DNA of 64,000 nt from Echinarachnius parma (lineage: Eukaryota > Echinodermata > Echinoidea > Clypeasteroida > Echinarachniidae): assembly GCA_037951105.1 (NCBI GenBank), contig JBAMJV010003343.1, forward strand, positions 62,001 to 126,000, read 5' to 3'. Below, one piece after another: positions 35,285 to 48,600 of this stretch; position 1 is the stretch's first letter; the number at the start of each line of letters is the position of its first letter. The position numbers were made by a program, and so were the translations under genes. The notes below the pieces were generated by a model that was not told the origin of the DNA, did no database searches, and saw nothing but the letters and a program-made list of their open reading frames with translations.

Positions 35285-36275
35285 ATTTACTATGTTTGCG
35301 AAAAATAATCATACATGCCCCAATATTTAATTTGAAAGAAGGGGTACTCATATTCCAGTTTCTTTAGTGACTCAATTAAAAATATATGATTCTTGACCAT
35401 ATTGAGGGCTGCAGCCACCCCCTCCCTTTAACATGCCTTTTCCGTGAGTTAAGTATTCATGGTACAGGTTACTATGGTTACAGTATTTTGTTTGGCCACC
35501 ACGCGGCCAACTTCATACGCAATAACAGGTGGTCTCATTCGTGTAAAAGGATGGCCAAACGAGATGGTCAGACCCACTTCACAACCTACAACTCGGATGA
35601 ACTTACCAAAAAAAATGCCACATGTTTTTGACTGATTATGTACCAAGCCTGCACTTACGTCACTTGTCAGCGGTATGACGGATTGAAAATAAAAACGAAA
35701 ATTGCAATTCCTTTCATGCGAACAATTGCGCAGGTGCAGCTTGATACTAAAGTATTCAACATGGTCATGATGGTCATGATGGTAGATCGCACTAAAGAGC
35801 GAAAACACAAAAACATACAATAGGTCATACGGATATAAGAATTACAATTATACATTCTACACTTATATAGAGTATAAATTATGACTATAAAGTCCTGATC
35901 CAGCCATATAATTCTAGATTTGTTATACATTGATTTCCGCCGGTAATAGTTATTCTCACAATTTATCACTTTCATCGTTATTTCGGTCTAACTGATGAAC
36001 AGAAACCTCAAACAATTCACAATTATGATTGATTGTGAAGGGAAATAGATTCTAGTTTTCATTGACAACTTCGTTTCCTCCTCTTAGTGCAATTTGAAAG
36101 GAGCAGATTATATCGCCCATCTTATACTTAGATATCAGCTGTCACATTGGTCATTGAATTTAATTAATTAATGACTTTATATTGCATGTAACTAATGACT
36201 CTTTATCACATAGAGGTCAGACATTCATTGCCTCGGAGTTGTACCACCAATTCGAATTTTGTTTTATATTATTGA
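35285..36275. other. Intergenic stretch without recognised genes
   Basis: Open frames on both strands around 35386-35820 are of moderate length but share no motif with a known family and show no clear splice pairs. I see no repeat structure apart from a short (ATGGTC)n-like run near 35760. Confidence 0.4.
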
Positions 36276-36660
36276 AAGGGATCCAGTACCATTGTAAATT
36301 TCCTCAAAACTGACTTAATAGAAATCCAGTGGTTCTCACATGCCGGTACTTCGTTAAGGTCGTATTACCAATAATTGTATGTAGACGTATAGAACCGGTT
36401 TAGTTTGTTGTGTTATAAAGATATGCATGATTGAAGTGTTCGGATTTGAAATTCTCTAGTGGAGAATTCCAACTGTGCACAAAGTCAGTGCAATGAGTTA
36501 GCGAATAACACTAAGCATTTTGCCCATTACTCGGTGGAATGACATTCAATCACCATGGAACTTTTACACATCACTCAGTAGACATATCAGATCAAAAACA
36601 TACACATTTTATCAACCATTTGCCAGTTGTTGCTCATGTCACCAAAGTTCTTTTTAAAAG
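36276..36660. mobile_element. Family B MITE, long decayed copy
   Basis: It contains CTCAAAACTGACTTAATAGA, ATTGAAGTGTTCGGATTT, GTCAGTGCAATGAGTTAGCG, TGCCCATTACTCGGTGGAAT, CACATTTTATCAACCATTTG and GTCACCAAAGTT in the same order as the copies at 59990 and 60571. The terminal CCCTTTAA is lost. Confidence 0.7.
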
Positions 36661-37554
36661 CAAATCAGAGTGTGCAGTATATTGTATGTAGGGTATGCTT
36701 TATCCGAGTAAAGTGACAAGGAGGTACCGTATAAGCGTCTGCAAACTTTCTTGCTAACTTATCATATTAGCTAGTATATTAGCTCATATTAGTTACTGTA
36801 GTTTTTTTTTTTTTTAGTGAAGCTTTTTATTTTGTTTATTTTCTTGTCAGTCTTCTTGTTATGTAATGCGCAGTAAAGTATGGTAATAAACTAAGAATGC
36901 ACATTACTATTATCGTATATCATTCAATTATAACGGAAGTATGTTTTAAAAAATGCGATCGAGCGAAAGTAAAATAATATAGTTATATACGAAAGCATTC
37001 TACGTGTCGAAGCTACATTCATATACAGTTACGATTATTATTGTTATCACTGTAGTATTTCTAACCCGAAAAAAAAGTATATTCTGGGTCCTTATATGGT
37101 TCTGGACAGTGTTCTTTACGACTTCCAAATTCTTTCTTATCCTGAAATAAGGATGGGCAGAAATGTTTATTTTAAAAACATTGATAACGATGTGGGATAC
37201 AGTTATTTGTGAGGCTTGTAAACGATTTAACCTGAATACTGTCTAAAATATCATAATGCAAACATTTTCTTATTGATGTAATAGGTAAGATGATTTCCCC
37301 TATACAACCAAATTTTTACTTTCCCAACACGAGTTCATAGCGTTCCAAAAGCATTTATACCGCAACGAAATATCATTTATACAACTCGTTAATAAGCTCA
37401 ACATGCGCTATTTTTTAAATCGAAAATTTGAATTACTGAGGAAACACTCCTTACATTGAAAAACAAAATGTATTCGACCCTCTCATCCTCTGACCGGCCG
37501 ACCAAAACGAATATTCGTCAATTCATGTCATTCGGTGGTCCGATCTCCTTATTA
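36661..37554. other. AT-rich intergenic stretch
   Basis: No gene is supported. A T-run (36804-36815) and general AT richness are the only features seen. Confidence 0.4.
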
Positions 37555-37892
37555 GGCCAAATAAAAAATAAAAAAAACATGTTTAGCGTCCCCGCCCGCT
37601 TCCTTTTTGGAGGCCGCCTGCTTTTTCTTTTTTTTTTTTTTTGTGAAAAATCCGAAAAAAAAAAGAAAGAAAAAAAAAATTTAAATTTCGTGATTTTTTT
37701 TGGGGAAAAAATGATTTTGAAAAAGATTGTACTTTTAATATAGACTCATTCGTTATTTTGGATAAATGGGTCAGTCGGCCATTTTGAAAAAAGTCGGCCA
37801 TTTTGAAAAAAAAAAAAAAAAAAAAAAAGGGCCTCCTCCTTCCTTTTTTCAAAAGAGCAGGACGCTAAACATGTTTTTTTTTTTATTTGGCC
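37555..37892. mobile_element. 338-bp TIR element with TTA target duplication
   Basis: Ends GGCCAAATAAAAAA and, inverted, GGCCAAATAAAAAAAAAA both lead into AACATGTTTAGCGTCC. TTA flanks both sides (37552-37554, 37893-37895), as expected for PIF/Harbinger-type MITEs. The interior is poly-A/poly-T rich with two tandem GTCGGCCATTTTGAAAAAA units. Confidence 0.85.
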
Positions 37893-38347
37893 TTAACCAT
37901 GTTAACATTGCCTATTAAGTTCATCACACCGGTTCAAACGTTTTCATCATCACATCCGTGCATACCTCATAACCATGTATAACATAATGGATGCGGTATA
38001 CAAGTCATGTACATGACATTCCTCTTTTGGTTTCCTCTCTGGCCTCATACATTGCATTCTTGCAGACACCATTTCCCGCAGTGCGCAACCAACCATTCTC
38101 CACTCCATCAAACTGTCAAAGATGACGACGTCCTTTCTTGATGACACAGTTACCTCGCACCTATTTCTGGCATTTGAACAAACTTCTTATGCCGATTCAT
38201 ATACCAAATTTACCGAGGACTCATCCTTCAAAGTAAATTCGAATTCTGCCTTTGAACATATCTAAAGCATTCGGAGAAAAAATAGACACGATTACTCACG
38301 CCTATTTTTCACATTCAAATAAATTGAAGGCTATGTAAACGGAAAGT
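37893..38347. other. 3' flank of the 295-residue gene
   Basis: This lies between the TIR element and the stop codon at 38348. On the minus strand 37970-38115 has an acceptor-like TTGACAG, a 36-codon open stretch (FDGVENGWLRTAGNGVCKNA) and a GTATGC word further on. It may be a chance exon-like pattern or belong to an unseen gene. Confidence 0.3.
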
Positions 38348-39235
38348 CTACCAATAACCGTTGTAAGCCAAAAAGTTGGGCACATCCGCGGTCTCGAGGA
38401 CGTTGTTCCATTTCTTCTGTCCTTCCGACTCCTTTCCTGTTTTAGGTACCCTCCTTCCGCTGGTCGGAGACAGGCCAAATTCCTGTGCAGTCAGATCATC
38501 AGGAATCTCCAGTCCTTCGCCCCACTTCTTGAGGTCCTTCTCCTGTGGAACCACATCGCTTCCGATCTTCAGGCTGTCCTTCTGCACCCGGTGCTCGTAC
38601 TTGCCAACCAGGTCGTACTTCTCCATAACGATCTTCTGGTTCTCTGGCGGCTTCTGCGAGTGGGAGGCCTTCTTCTTGATCGGCTTCGCGGTCAGGAAAT
38701 CCTTGTCGTTCTCCCAGAAGTTGTTACTGTCGATCCAGCTCGACACATTCGTCTCCTTTACGATCGTGTTGTTGGCGACTTCACCGATGTCAATGTCAAT
38801 GCGCCATTTCTCCAATGCCTGCTCGGTCGGCACGATCTCCCCCTTGATCTTGAGAGGATCGAGCGCCTTCTTGGAGCGGAACTGCTCTGGGATACCCTCG
38901 GTCTGGCTAGGGGCGAGTTCCTCATCCTTCTTCTCCTCTTCGACTGATTCTTGCTTCTTGCTTCTTGCCAGGTGCTGCTTATTCCTGGCAGGCGAGCCGC
39001 GGTTCTGTAGCTTGCCGATCCAGGAAGGTCGGTAGTGTTTGCTACCGTAGACTCTCTCCCAAGCTTTGTCGAAACGCTCTGAATCTACGTCCTGTTGCAC
39101 CTCTTTCACCTTCTCGCGTGCCTTTCTCAAAGTGCTCTCCATTTTCTCGCGCAAGAATATATTATTACTCAGCGAGGCAAAGCCATCTGCTTCGGCCTTT
39201 GTTGTCGCCGTCTCATCATTGTTTGGTTGGGCCAT
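38348..39235 (-). CDS. Uncharacterised 295-residue protein, single exon
   Basis: An uninterrupted frame of 295 codons runs from ATG in a good context (GAGATGGCC) to TAG. The base composition is more GC-rich than the flanks, and the frame is much longer than chance would give here. The protein is highly charged and lacks a signal peptide or membrane segment, so it is probably cytosolic or nuclear. A helical Lys/Glu-rich stretch lies at about 28-60. Two related motifs are seen: residues 126-145 (DPLKIKGEIVPTEQALEKWR) and 220-239 (DSLKIGSDVVPQEKDLKKWG). Both read D-x-LKI-x4-VP-x-E-x2-L-x-KW. Trp residues are spaced along the chain (W59, 72, 144, 167, 174, 238, 276, 295). I do not recognise the family. 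It could also be a retrogene, but no poly-A tract or source gene is visible. Confidence 0.8.
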   Translation of the reverse strand: MAQPNNDETATTKAEADGFASLSNNIFLREKMESTLRKAREKVKEVQQDVDSERFDKAWERVYGSKHYRPSWIGKLQNRGSPARNKQHLARSKKQESVEEEKKDEELAPSQTEGIPEQFRSKKALDPLKIKGEIVPTEQALEKWRIDIDIGEVANNTIVKETNVSSWIDSNNFWENDKDFLTAKPIKKKASHSQKPPENQKIVMEKYDLVGKYEHRVQKDSLKIGSDVVPQEKDLKKWGEGLEIPDDLTAQEFGLSPTSGRRVPKTGKESEGQKKWNNVLETADVPNFLAYNGYW

Positions 39236-39764
39236 CTCGAAACAAATTAATTTATATTTCTAGAGGATGAACGCCAAAAAGCAGCTGGAATAAGGCAAAC
39301 AGAAACGACGATCGTACTTTGGTTCACTTGTCATGTATTATTCAAACCAGCACAACAAATATCTGAAGTAATTGTATGATTCAATCAACTTGGATAAATA
39401 CACGCGTTTCCTCTTTTGTTCAGTTTTTATGAAAAGTTTCTCGCCTCGCATCGGTTTTCGAGTATTGTCTCGATTGATTCTGATTAGAACGAGAGTGTAA
39501 ATGCAGCTGAAAATCAAACGAATGAAGAATCTCGCCAATATTGAATTTCGACGCCTATTTAGTCTTTTTCGCTAAAGGCAGGTGTGATTAACACCGACGC
39601 ACGTCATTCACTAAAACGTACTGAGTGGCAATAAACACTAGTCATATTATCTCGCAAAGTATCGGTGGTATATGGTTGTTTTAGATCATCGACAGTATCT
39701 GACGTGCGCGCATGCGTGGTGCTAAATGCTAATTATGGCAATATGACTAGTATACCTATTAATA
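39236..39764. other. 5' flank of the 295-residue gene
   Basis: The promoter of the 38348-39235 gene should lie here; no TATA box is obvious. Nothing else is recognised before the GT array. Confidence 0.4.
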
Positions 39765-40430
<666 letters not shown>

Positions 40431-40540
40431 TTTAACTACTATAGTCGAACATGTATATTTACTCTTGCATGTCTTGGGTATCACTAAAATGGAAATAATC
40501 AATGTTTATTAGAACGTTGATTTGTTTCCATTATAACCTA

Positions 40541-40772
40541 TAATAATAATAATAGCGTTTTATTTAACCAGGGTAGCCACTTCAGTTAAGAACACGGCTC
40601 TTCCAACGGGCCCTGCATGACAAAAATAGAACTATTATCCTATTCAACTCTATGTATGCCGAACACCTGGTAAGAAGGCAGTAGGTCTTTGATATGACCC
40701 AGCCGGGGTTCGAACCTACAACCTCCCGTGCATGATACAGGCGCTCTACCACTGAACCATGCACATGCCGGT
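40541..40772 (-). mobile_element. tRNA-derived SINE, minus strand
   Basis: On the minus strand the head has an A box (TGGTTCAGTGGTAGAGCG) and B box (GGTTCGAACCC), with an anticodon arm that pairs well. The body ends GGTTAAATAAAACGC followed by TATTATTATTATTA at 40541-40555. The acceptor stem does not pair, so it is a SINE and not a tRNA gene. Confidence 0.8.
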
Positions 40773-41180
40773 TAAATATGCAACTATATAGAAATGACAG
40801 GAATTATGCGGTTGGCTTCCTTTTATGACCTACGATTTTGATTCTGTATTATTATTGTTGATTGTTGGGGTAGGTAAAATAATTGTACGATTGCTAGACG
40901 TCTATCGCACCCTTAATCGTAGCGTATTGTGCGAAACCCGACAATTCTAAGGCCCTCAGATGAAACCTTAATCGTACGAAGATGTGAAACTGTTCAACAT
41001 GACTGGTGGACATGCTCACATCTCTTCTACAATATTTCCCATTGCAAGACACATGAATTGCCTACGAATATTTCAAATTTGATGTCGTAAACCCGTCGTA
41101 GAATGTCTTGTTGTACGATGGTTATGGCAGGGGCTTGTATAACCAATATTGACTCTTTTATAATAATGCACCTATTACAC
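40773..41180. other. Intergenic stretch before the fold-back
   Basis: No gene is supported. Short words (TCGTACGA, ATTGTACGAT) repeat irregularly. Nothing else seen. Confidence 0.35.
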
Positions 41181-41402
41181 AGAAGGCACACGGTAAAATA
41201 CTGAAGGGATGACAAAAAAGTACACGGTAATATATTGTTTAGATGTTGTCACCTATCACCTGGGTGACGAGGTACTCAGTAAAGTACCGTCTGAGGGGTT
41301 AGGGTTAGGGTTAGGGTTAGGGTTAGGGATAGGATCACTGTACAGATTATCCCTCAGATTACAGAAGATGTCATCCCTTCAGTATTTTACCGTGTGTCTT
41401 CT
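41181..41402. repeat. Fold-back unit enclosing telomere-like repeats
   Basis: Arms 41181-41213 and 41370-41402 are inverted copies (CACACGGTAAAATACTGAAG, then GGATGAC). Between them at 41296-41325 lie five perfect GGGTTA units followed by GGGATA. The unit is about 220 bp, so this is a short interstitial telomeric repeat and not a chromosome end. Confidence 0.85.
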
Positions 41403-41950
41403 TTTTTTTACGGTGGTTTACTGTGTGCTTTTTGTGAATCGGGTGAATAATACTATGACAGGTACGTACGTACTTTGACATCAAACTAAAGAGCGTGTTT
41501 TGATCAGGGAAAGAAAGTTCACGACCCTTTCTACCAAATGACGCATTTCCTTTAGTGTACGTGTTGATCTGATCTAGCTGCAGCCGGCGATGCTTCCGTA
41601 CAGGTGCCGGGACTCTTGCTGTCATTCATGTTTTATAGATAGTGGCGTATAGCTGATGTCCATGCTCAATGGGCCAGGGCATTCTAGTCTCGATGGCCCT
41701 AAATTCTCATTCAATGGGCTGAAAATAATCCGTGTTTTTTGTTTAAACACTGCTAAATTTAACCCACTACTTGATATTCCCAATGCCCAAGCAGTGGGTT
41801 AAAAACACACCGGTTAAAATTAATCCTTTGGTTATGATCCCATGGGCTAAAGTTTAAAGCATTGGTGATCATTCGGGCCTGTTTTGTAGCTTTGACGTCC
41901 CGAAATCTGAGAGGAAAAGAAACAAGACAAAAGTCTGAGAGAAATACATC
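41403..41950. other. Intergenic stretch between fold-back and hairpin P3
   Basis: About 41750-41830 has an inverted word pair (TTTAACCCACTACTTGATAT region against CAGTGGGTTAAAAAC). No gene is supported. Confidence 0.35.
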
Positions 41951-41955
41951 ATACC

Positions 41956-42080
41956 CACTGGCGTAAATCTGTCCGGAAAGCACAATGCATTGGGGGGTCG
42001 AGCAATTGTTCACAAACGGTTTGTGAACAATTGCTCGACCCCCCAATGCATTGTGCTTTCCGAACAGATTTACGCCAGTG
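41956..42080. repeat. Palindromic mini-element P3
   Basis: A near-perfect palindrome with arms of about 60 bases and a one-base centre. It begins CACTGGCGTAAATCTGT, continues CACAATGCATTGGGGGGTCG and GAGCAATTGTTCACAAAC, and then runs back. The inner part is shared with P2 at 33249 and the outer end with P1 at 31147. It would form a strong cruciform or hairpin. Confidence 0.92.
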
Positions 42081-42578
42081 ATCATACCACTGTAATCATG
42101 GTAATTTGGGCGTCTTCCACTGGGGCACACTACTGCCCCCACCCCCCAACAGAGCTTTGCCAGTATGTTTGCCCCCGGGGTTTGCCCCCATCTTGCTTGC
42201 GATGACTACGCCACGGTTACCATAGCGCATGACCGGCGCCACGCTTTCGCTAATGATCTGGATAAATATACTCTCTTAACCTAATACATCACCGAATTTC
42301 ATAGCACAATCGCATGGATATATACTTCATTCAGACAATTCCATCATGTTTATAAACTGCGTGAAAGAATAATTAGCATTTGAGAAGAAACCACCTGTTC
42401 CAGAGGTTATAGGTTCAAACCACTCACACGTTTTGTACATCACCAGGGAAGTCAACTCATAAACTAATCAGACTATGAGGGAATCAATCCCCATCATCGC
42501 CTTCATTATACCATGGTCATGACACCATACCATCATCGCAGCATCACTTTCATCTCTCCGTGACCATCTATACGATGA

Positions 42579-42800
42579 TTACCATTACCACCACCACCAT
42601 TAACATCGCAACGATCACAAACATCACCACCAATATTACCACAACCACCATTATCAGCACAATCACAACGATCATTACCACCACCGCTATCACAATCACC
42701 ACCATCACCACCACCACCACCACCACCACCACCACCACCACCACCACCACCACCACCACCACCACCACCACCACCACCACTACCACCACCACCACCATCA
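42579..42800. repeat. (ACC)n microsatellite with imperfect flanks
   Basis: A perfect CAC/ACC block at about 42704-42790 lies in degenerate ACC/ATC triplets. Thr- or Val-rich frames are artefacts. Confidence 0.95.
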
Positions 42801-42894
42801 TCACAACCATAATTTTGTTATGCAATCTAAAAGGCCTTCATTGAAAATGGTTAATTTTGAAGGCGATACAGTATTTCATTCTTTTAGATCTATA

Positions 42895-43060
42895 CCGACG
42901 TACTCCTCGTGCATCTTGCCCCTCCTCCGGACAGGTACAATGCTACAACCGAGTCTCTGCTAGACCAGGGTCCATGCGGAACCCCCTGGCTTCAATACCT
43001 ACTTGGATAAAAGTTAATGCTAAGATTAGCCCATTACTATTCTTGTAGAGCTATAAAGAC
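42895..43060. mobile_element. Fragment of a dispersed repeat (CTTCCAGACAGGTACAA family)
   Basis: The words GCATCTTGCCCC, GGACAGGTACAATGCTAC and CCCCCTGGCTTCAA match 51145-51240 in order; part is also at 43290-43335. Ends not defined. Confidence 0.45.
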
Positions 43061-43077
43061 GTCAATTAGCTAACATG

Positions 43078-43455
43078 GCGTAACAGTGGCATAGCTACGG
43101 GGGTTGCAAGGGGGACAAGTGCACCCTAGCATTTGCCAAACAAAAACAATACTTAAGGGACAAATCTGTGTAAAATAAAGAAATACATAAGATGAGCCCC
43201 AAATTATTCGAGTGCCATTCCCCCCCCCCCCCCCCCAATCATTCCAACCACGCAGCACCACTGAATCTGGATGCACACCCCTACCCGGGCAACTTGCATC
43301 TCTTCCAGACAGGTACAAAGCTGCAGTAACAAAGTGGCTTTTCTGTATGAGTTTTGGTGACACTGACATCTAACCACAACGGTGCCTCTTAGAAATACAT
43401 ACGGTGTGGCCCCAATCATTCGCCCCTCCCACCCCCCCCCCCCCCCCCCTCACCT
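43078..43455. mobile_element. Two related C-run fragments of a dispersed element
   Basis: About 43085-43260 and 43375-43490 each carry GCCCCAA.TCATTCG and a long C run; 43250-43330 (CACTGAATCTGGATGCACAC) recurs at 51117-51180. This looks like a decayed composite of G/C-run elements. Confidence 0.45.
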
Positions 43456-43572
43456 CCAATCAGAAATTCGACCACGCAACGCCAACGACGTATGCCATTC
43501 ATTGACATTGTTATTTGATTGTATTTAATTCACTGTATCATTGATCTTGTAGGCAATTGGTCCTCTGTATTA

Positions 43573-43763
43573 CAGTGACGGATCTACGGGAGGGGGGGGG
43601 GGGGGGTTAGGGGGTTTAACCCCCCCCCCCTTGGGATGCCAAGTGAAAATGTGATGTGCATAGAAAAACGCCATCATGTGTCCAGACACACACAGTATAC
43701 GCATCGTCATTGGGTCACCCCCCCCCCCCCCCCCCCCTTAGCAAAAAGCTAGATCCGCCCCTG
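43573..43763. mobile_element. hAT-type MITE, family C (191 bp)
   Basis: Ends CAGTGACGGATCTACGGG and, inverted, CAGGGGCGGATCTAGCTT are typical hAT-type CAGNG termini. Inside are GCCAAGTGAAAATGTGATGT, CGCCATCATG and CATCGTCATTGGGTCA, which also occur in the composite element at 46360-46860. An 8-bp duplication is not evident. Confidence 0.75.
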
Positions 43764-43788
43764 TAATATATATACACAAACGCATTCT

Positions 43789-44225
43789 TAAAGGGTACCA
43801 CCACCCAAAAATAATAATCTTTTTATAGAAAGGTAACATCTTTACTATTCCTTTCCTTCAATAAGTTCAAAAAAATATGTTTTCAGAAAAAATATATAAT
43901 TGGAAAACGCATCACCATTCTCAGCCATGCGGTCATGCGGTCTGAATGCGCAGACTATTATGCGAGCAGAGCCAGCGGCGCTCTGTGCAGAGCGAACGAA
44001 TCATCCGGGATTCTATTGACGTACACGTGAATTGCATGGCGCACTCGCAAATGCATGGCCCGTGTGGAACCACGAGATAGCCGTGGTTCCGTAAGTGGTG
44101 GAAATTAATTGCTTTGTTTATGAATTACACAACCCTTTGCAAAATGTTGGGTATCTATTTGATATCACAAAACGGTACCAAAACATTTAATAATGTGTTG
44201 TCCTTTGCCTGGCGGTCCCCTTTAA
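43789..44225. mobile_element. TA-type MITE, family D
   Basis: Ends AAAGGGTACCACCACCC and, inverted, AAAGGGGACCGCCAGGC lie next to TA-rich flanks. A decayed relative of the right half is at 61610-61735 (ACACAAACTTTTGCAAAG, AACGGTACCAAAGCATG). Confidence 0.65.
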
Positions 44226-44361
44226 ATTTTGAGTTCCTTTCCCCACATATCACACAACAAGATTGGTTGCACATAGCTGATAGATGGCGCGATTCACAAA
44301 TCGGAACACCGTCCTGGGCCCTGTTGCAGACAGAGTTGCAATCTATATTGATCAAATAAAT

Positions 44362-44478
44362 TTTATTCTGATGTTAAAATTTGTCTTTCAAACTTTACAC
44401 TCAGTTTTTGTATTATCTCACAAAAAAAATTATTATGTGCAGCGCCCTCTATACCAAAACTGAACGACCCCTTTAAGG
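44362..44478. mobile_element. Family A MITE, end fragment
   Basis: TTTACACTCAGTTTTTG, GCAGCGCCCTCTATACC and AAAACTGAACGACCCCTTTA are the right end of family A; the rest is missing. Confidence 0.7.
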
Positions 44479-45765
<1,287 letters not shown>

Positions 45766-45934
45766 AACCTGATCTCGTTTTAGCATATTGATCGATACTC
45801 TGCGGTACACACTCAATATAATATTGCGTTTGTTAATTTCCTATCAATAACTGATCCTTACATCCACAAAAATGCATACTAACCATACGACACTAACACA
45901 CACAAACGCGCACACACATAGTCACATACACAGT

Positions 45935-46901
45935 CCAGGGGCGTCGATCACGGGGGGGATGGGGGGGGGGGGGGATATATCCCCCAATATTTGAGGTAGG
46001 GGGGATGGCCTGTATTATCATCCCCCCCAATATTTGGGTAAAAAAAAAAATAAAAAAAAAGTATAGTGGCGCATGTAATTGTGGAAGAGGCTACTATCGT
46101 ATGTCTTTTGTTAGAAAGTCCTTACTCATTCCTCCATAAGCAAAAGAAGTGCGATCCGCCCTTTGGTTTTCTGCAAACTTGATTTCATTAATTGTGTTTA
46201 TCTATAACACGGTAACTCAGAAACAAGTTATAAAACGTGAAATTGATGCCTTAGGTATGCTCCAGATTGCACAATTTCAAGCCCCAAAATGCAAAAGCTT
46301 CCTACCGTGGGAGGGGGGACACCCCCCTCCCACAACCCCCCCCCCCCCACCAGGCGCGGATCTACGGGGGGGGGGGGGGGGGTTTAGGGGGTTTTAAACC
46401 CCCCCTTGGGCTGCCAAGTGAAAATGTGATGTGCATAGACAAACGCCATCATGGGTTTAACCCCCCCCCCCCCCCCTTGGGCTGCCAAGTGAAAGTGTGA
46501 TGTGCATAGAAAAACGCCATCATTGTGTCCAGACCCACACAGTATCCGTATCGTCATTGGGTCAACCCCCCCCCCCCCCCCTTAGCAAAATAGCCCCCCA
46601 AAAATCGCCTCGCCGCTACGCGGCTCGTGGACGATGCTCCGCATCGTCATTGGGTCAAACCCCCCTTAGCAAAATAGCCAAAAAAAATCGCATCGCCGCT
46701 ACGCGGCTCAGACTTCTCCGCTTCGCGGCTCGTGGACGATGCTCCGCATCGTCATTGGGTCAAACCCCCCCCCCCTTAGCAAAATAGCCACAAAAAAATC
46801 GCCTCGCCGCTACGCGGCTCGTGGACGATGCTCCGCATCGTCATTGGGTCAAATCCCCTGATCATCCCCCCCCAACCATGAGAAGAAATCGACGCCCTTG
46901 A
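45935..46901. mobile_element. hAT-like element, copy 3, composite
   Basis: Ends CCAGGGGCGTCGAT and, inverted, TCAAGGGCGTCGAT are flanked by TACACAGT and TACACACT, an 8-bp duplication with one difference. The left part matches the hAT style of 13903 and 31282. From about 46350 the body is made of family C material arranged as repeats. No transposase is readable. Confidence 0.75.
46356..46858. repeat. Tandem family C units inside hAT copy 3
   Basis: Two units with GCCAAGTGAAA.TGTGATGT (46410-46590) are followed by three units of CGCCGCTACGCGGCTC, GTGGACGATGCTCCGCATCG and TCATTGGGTCAAA with a C run and TTAGCAAAATAGCC. The last unit stops just before the hAT end. Units are about 85-115 bp. Confidence 0.8.
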
Positions 46902-47032
46902 TACACACTCACACACACACACACACACACACATACTCACTTTTTTTTTTTTTTTTTTTTGGGGGGGGGGGGGGGGTATAGCTTCTTCGGCTGCTATATT
47001 TATTTGGGCAATAAAATCATCATACAATGCTT

Positions 47033-47100
<68 letters not shown>

Positions 47101-47137
47101 GCACGCACACATATACACACACACACACACACATATA
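46902..47137. repeat. (CA)n arrays with T and G runs
   Basis: CA repeats at 46906-46932 and 47033-47132 flank a run of T and G (46941-46975) and about 55 ordinary bases. The second CA array marks the left edge of duplication copy A. Confidence 0.95.
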
Positions 47138-48600
47138 TACGCACCAATGGGAACGCAGCTTAAGAAGTAAACATGAATGATACAAGCAATGTTCATAATG
47201 AATTTGATTTTTATTACAAAAATATTTGGCAACATCTATGGGTTCTGCTATTTCATGTATACAGTTTTTATAAATATGGGTATGAAAATAAAATATAAAG
47301 ATATAATACAGTATAAAAACAGAGCAAATCACTAACTGAATTGCCAAATCTATATTTACAATGTCTAGTCTTATAATATATACAACGGCGATACGTTAAT
47401 TTTCATAAATAAATGATTATGTACATTCGTATGAGTTTATAGATTCACCAGCACCGTGTTTGCTGGAAGGTTTACAACATGGAAAAGTGATCAATAAAGA
47501 GTTACAACATGAAGACAAATCTGACCCAATTGTGGATGTCCTGTTTCCTGTTTCGGTTTGGTGGTAACTATAATGGGGTTTTCCCAACCATGCACATGTA
47601 TAACAATTCTCTACATTACCAAACAAAGTAAAATAGAACTGAAAACAAATGGTTATGGCGTATACCCGGATCAATGAGGGGGGGGGGGGGGGGGGGTGAT
47701 GGGAACTCCGTGCCATGGACACTGGAGGGATGAAGGGAGGGCACTTTGCATTTAGGGGGAGGGGGAGTCAACTCCCTCCTTCACAATGGCAATGTGTGAT
47801 TTATTGTTGTTTGATTACTTTCAAGAGAGGAGGGGTAGAGAAGGAGGGGTTCGCTCCTTCAATTGATTGATTGATCATGTTTAAGAGATGATGGGTGGAG
47901 GGGCTCCCTATATGTAAATATAACATCAACTATATCAATCATTTCTGTCATATGTATTTTATGTTTTAAATACTTTAGTAATTATACATTTTCTAATTGT
48001 GAAGAATTATAATATAGGCCTCACATGTATATTGGTTTAAATAGTTGTTAACAATGTCAATAACAGCGTCTACACTTATATTATATCGAAACTAATAATA
48101 CAGATATGAATACATATTTCCTACTCCTAGTCTATAGATCAGTGTGTATGAACGCAATAAATAACTAGAACAAAGGAAATCAATAAATAGGCCTACGAAC
48201 AAATCGATACTAATGCTATTTAGTGTGATAGCATAATACATAAATAAATTACAAAAATACAACCAGATTTAGGGAATCTGGAAAAGATTATGTGAGTCCA
48301 AGTCAAGCTTCAGTGGAAGTATATCATGCATTGAGATTATTCCAACATATGCAGCGGAGATATCTCAAGTTAAACATTATTGGAAAAGGGGAATCTCAAA
48401 TATAAATATGAATTTTTATTAACTAAAATCGAATACAATAGTCAGCAACGATAATAATATAATAATGTTTATAGTTGTCTAGTTGTCTTAATCAGACACG
48501 CATTACTATCATCATCATCTGATCGCTGTTCCTTTCGTAGAATTGGAACCCGAACATGTTATCTTGTACACGGTCCCAACTCCCTGAGGAGCATACATAA

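Noticed and set aside
35386-35823. Overlapping frames on both strands near 35.4-35.8 kb
   Set aside because: Each is under 125 codons, none has a recognisable domain or convincing splice pair, and both strands are equally open.
38376-39270. Plus-strand frames of 219, 118 and 101 codons
   Set aside because: They are shadows of the 295-residue minus-strand gene; their Ser/Leu-rich content mirrors its Lys/Glu codons.
40683-40757. Functional tRNA gene
   Set aside because: A and B boxes are good but the acceptor stem does not pair, and a SINE tail follows.
41296-41331. Chromosome end
   Set aside because: There are only five telomere-type units, inside a fold-back with ordinary DNA on both sides.
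42560-42844. Poly-threonine and poly-valine frames
   Set aside because: They come from an ACC microsatellite.
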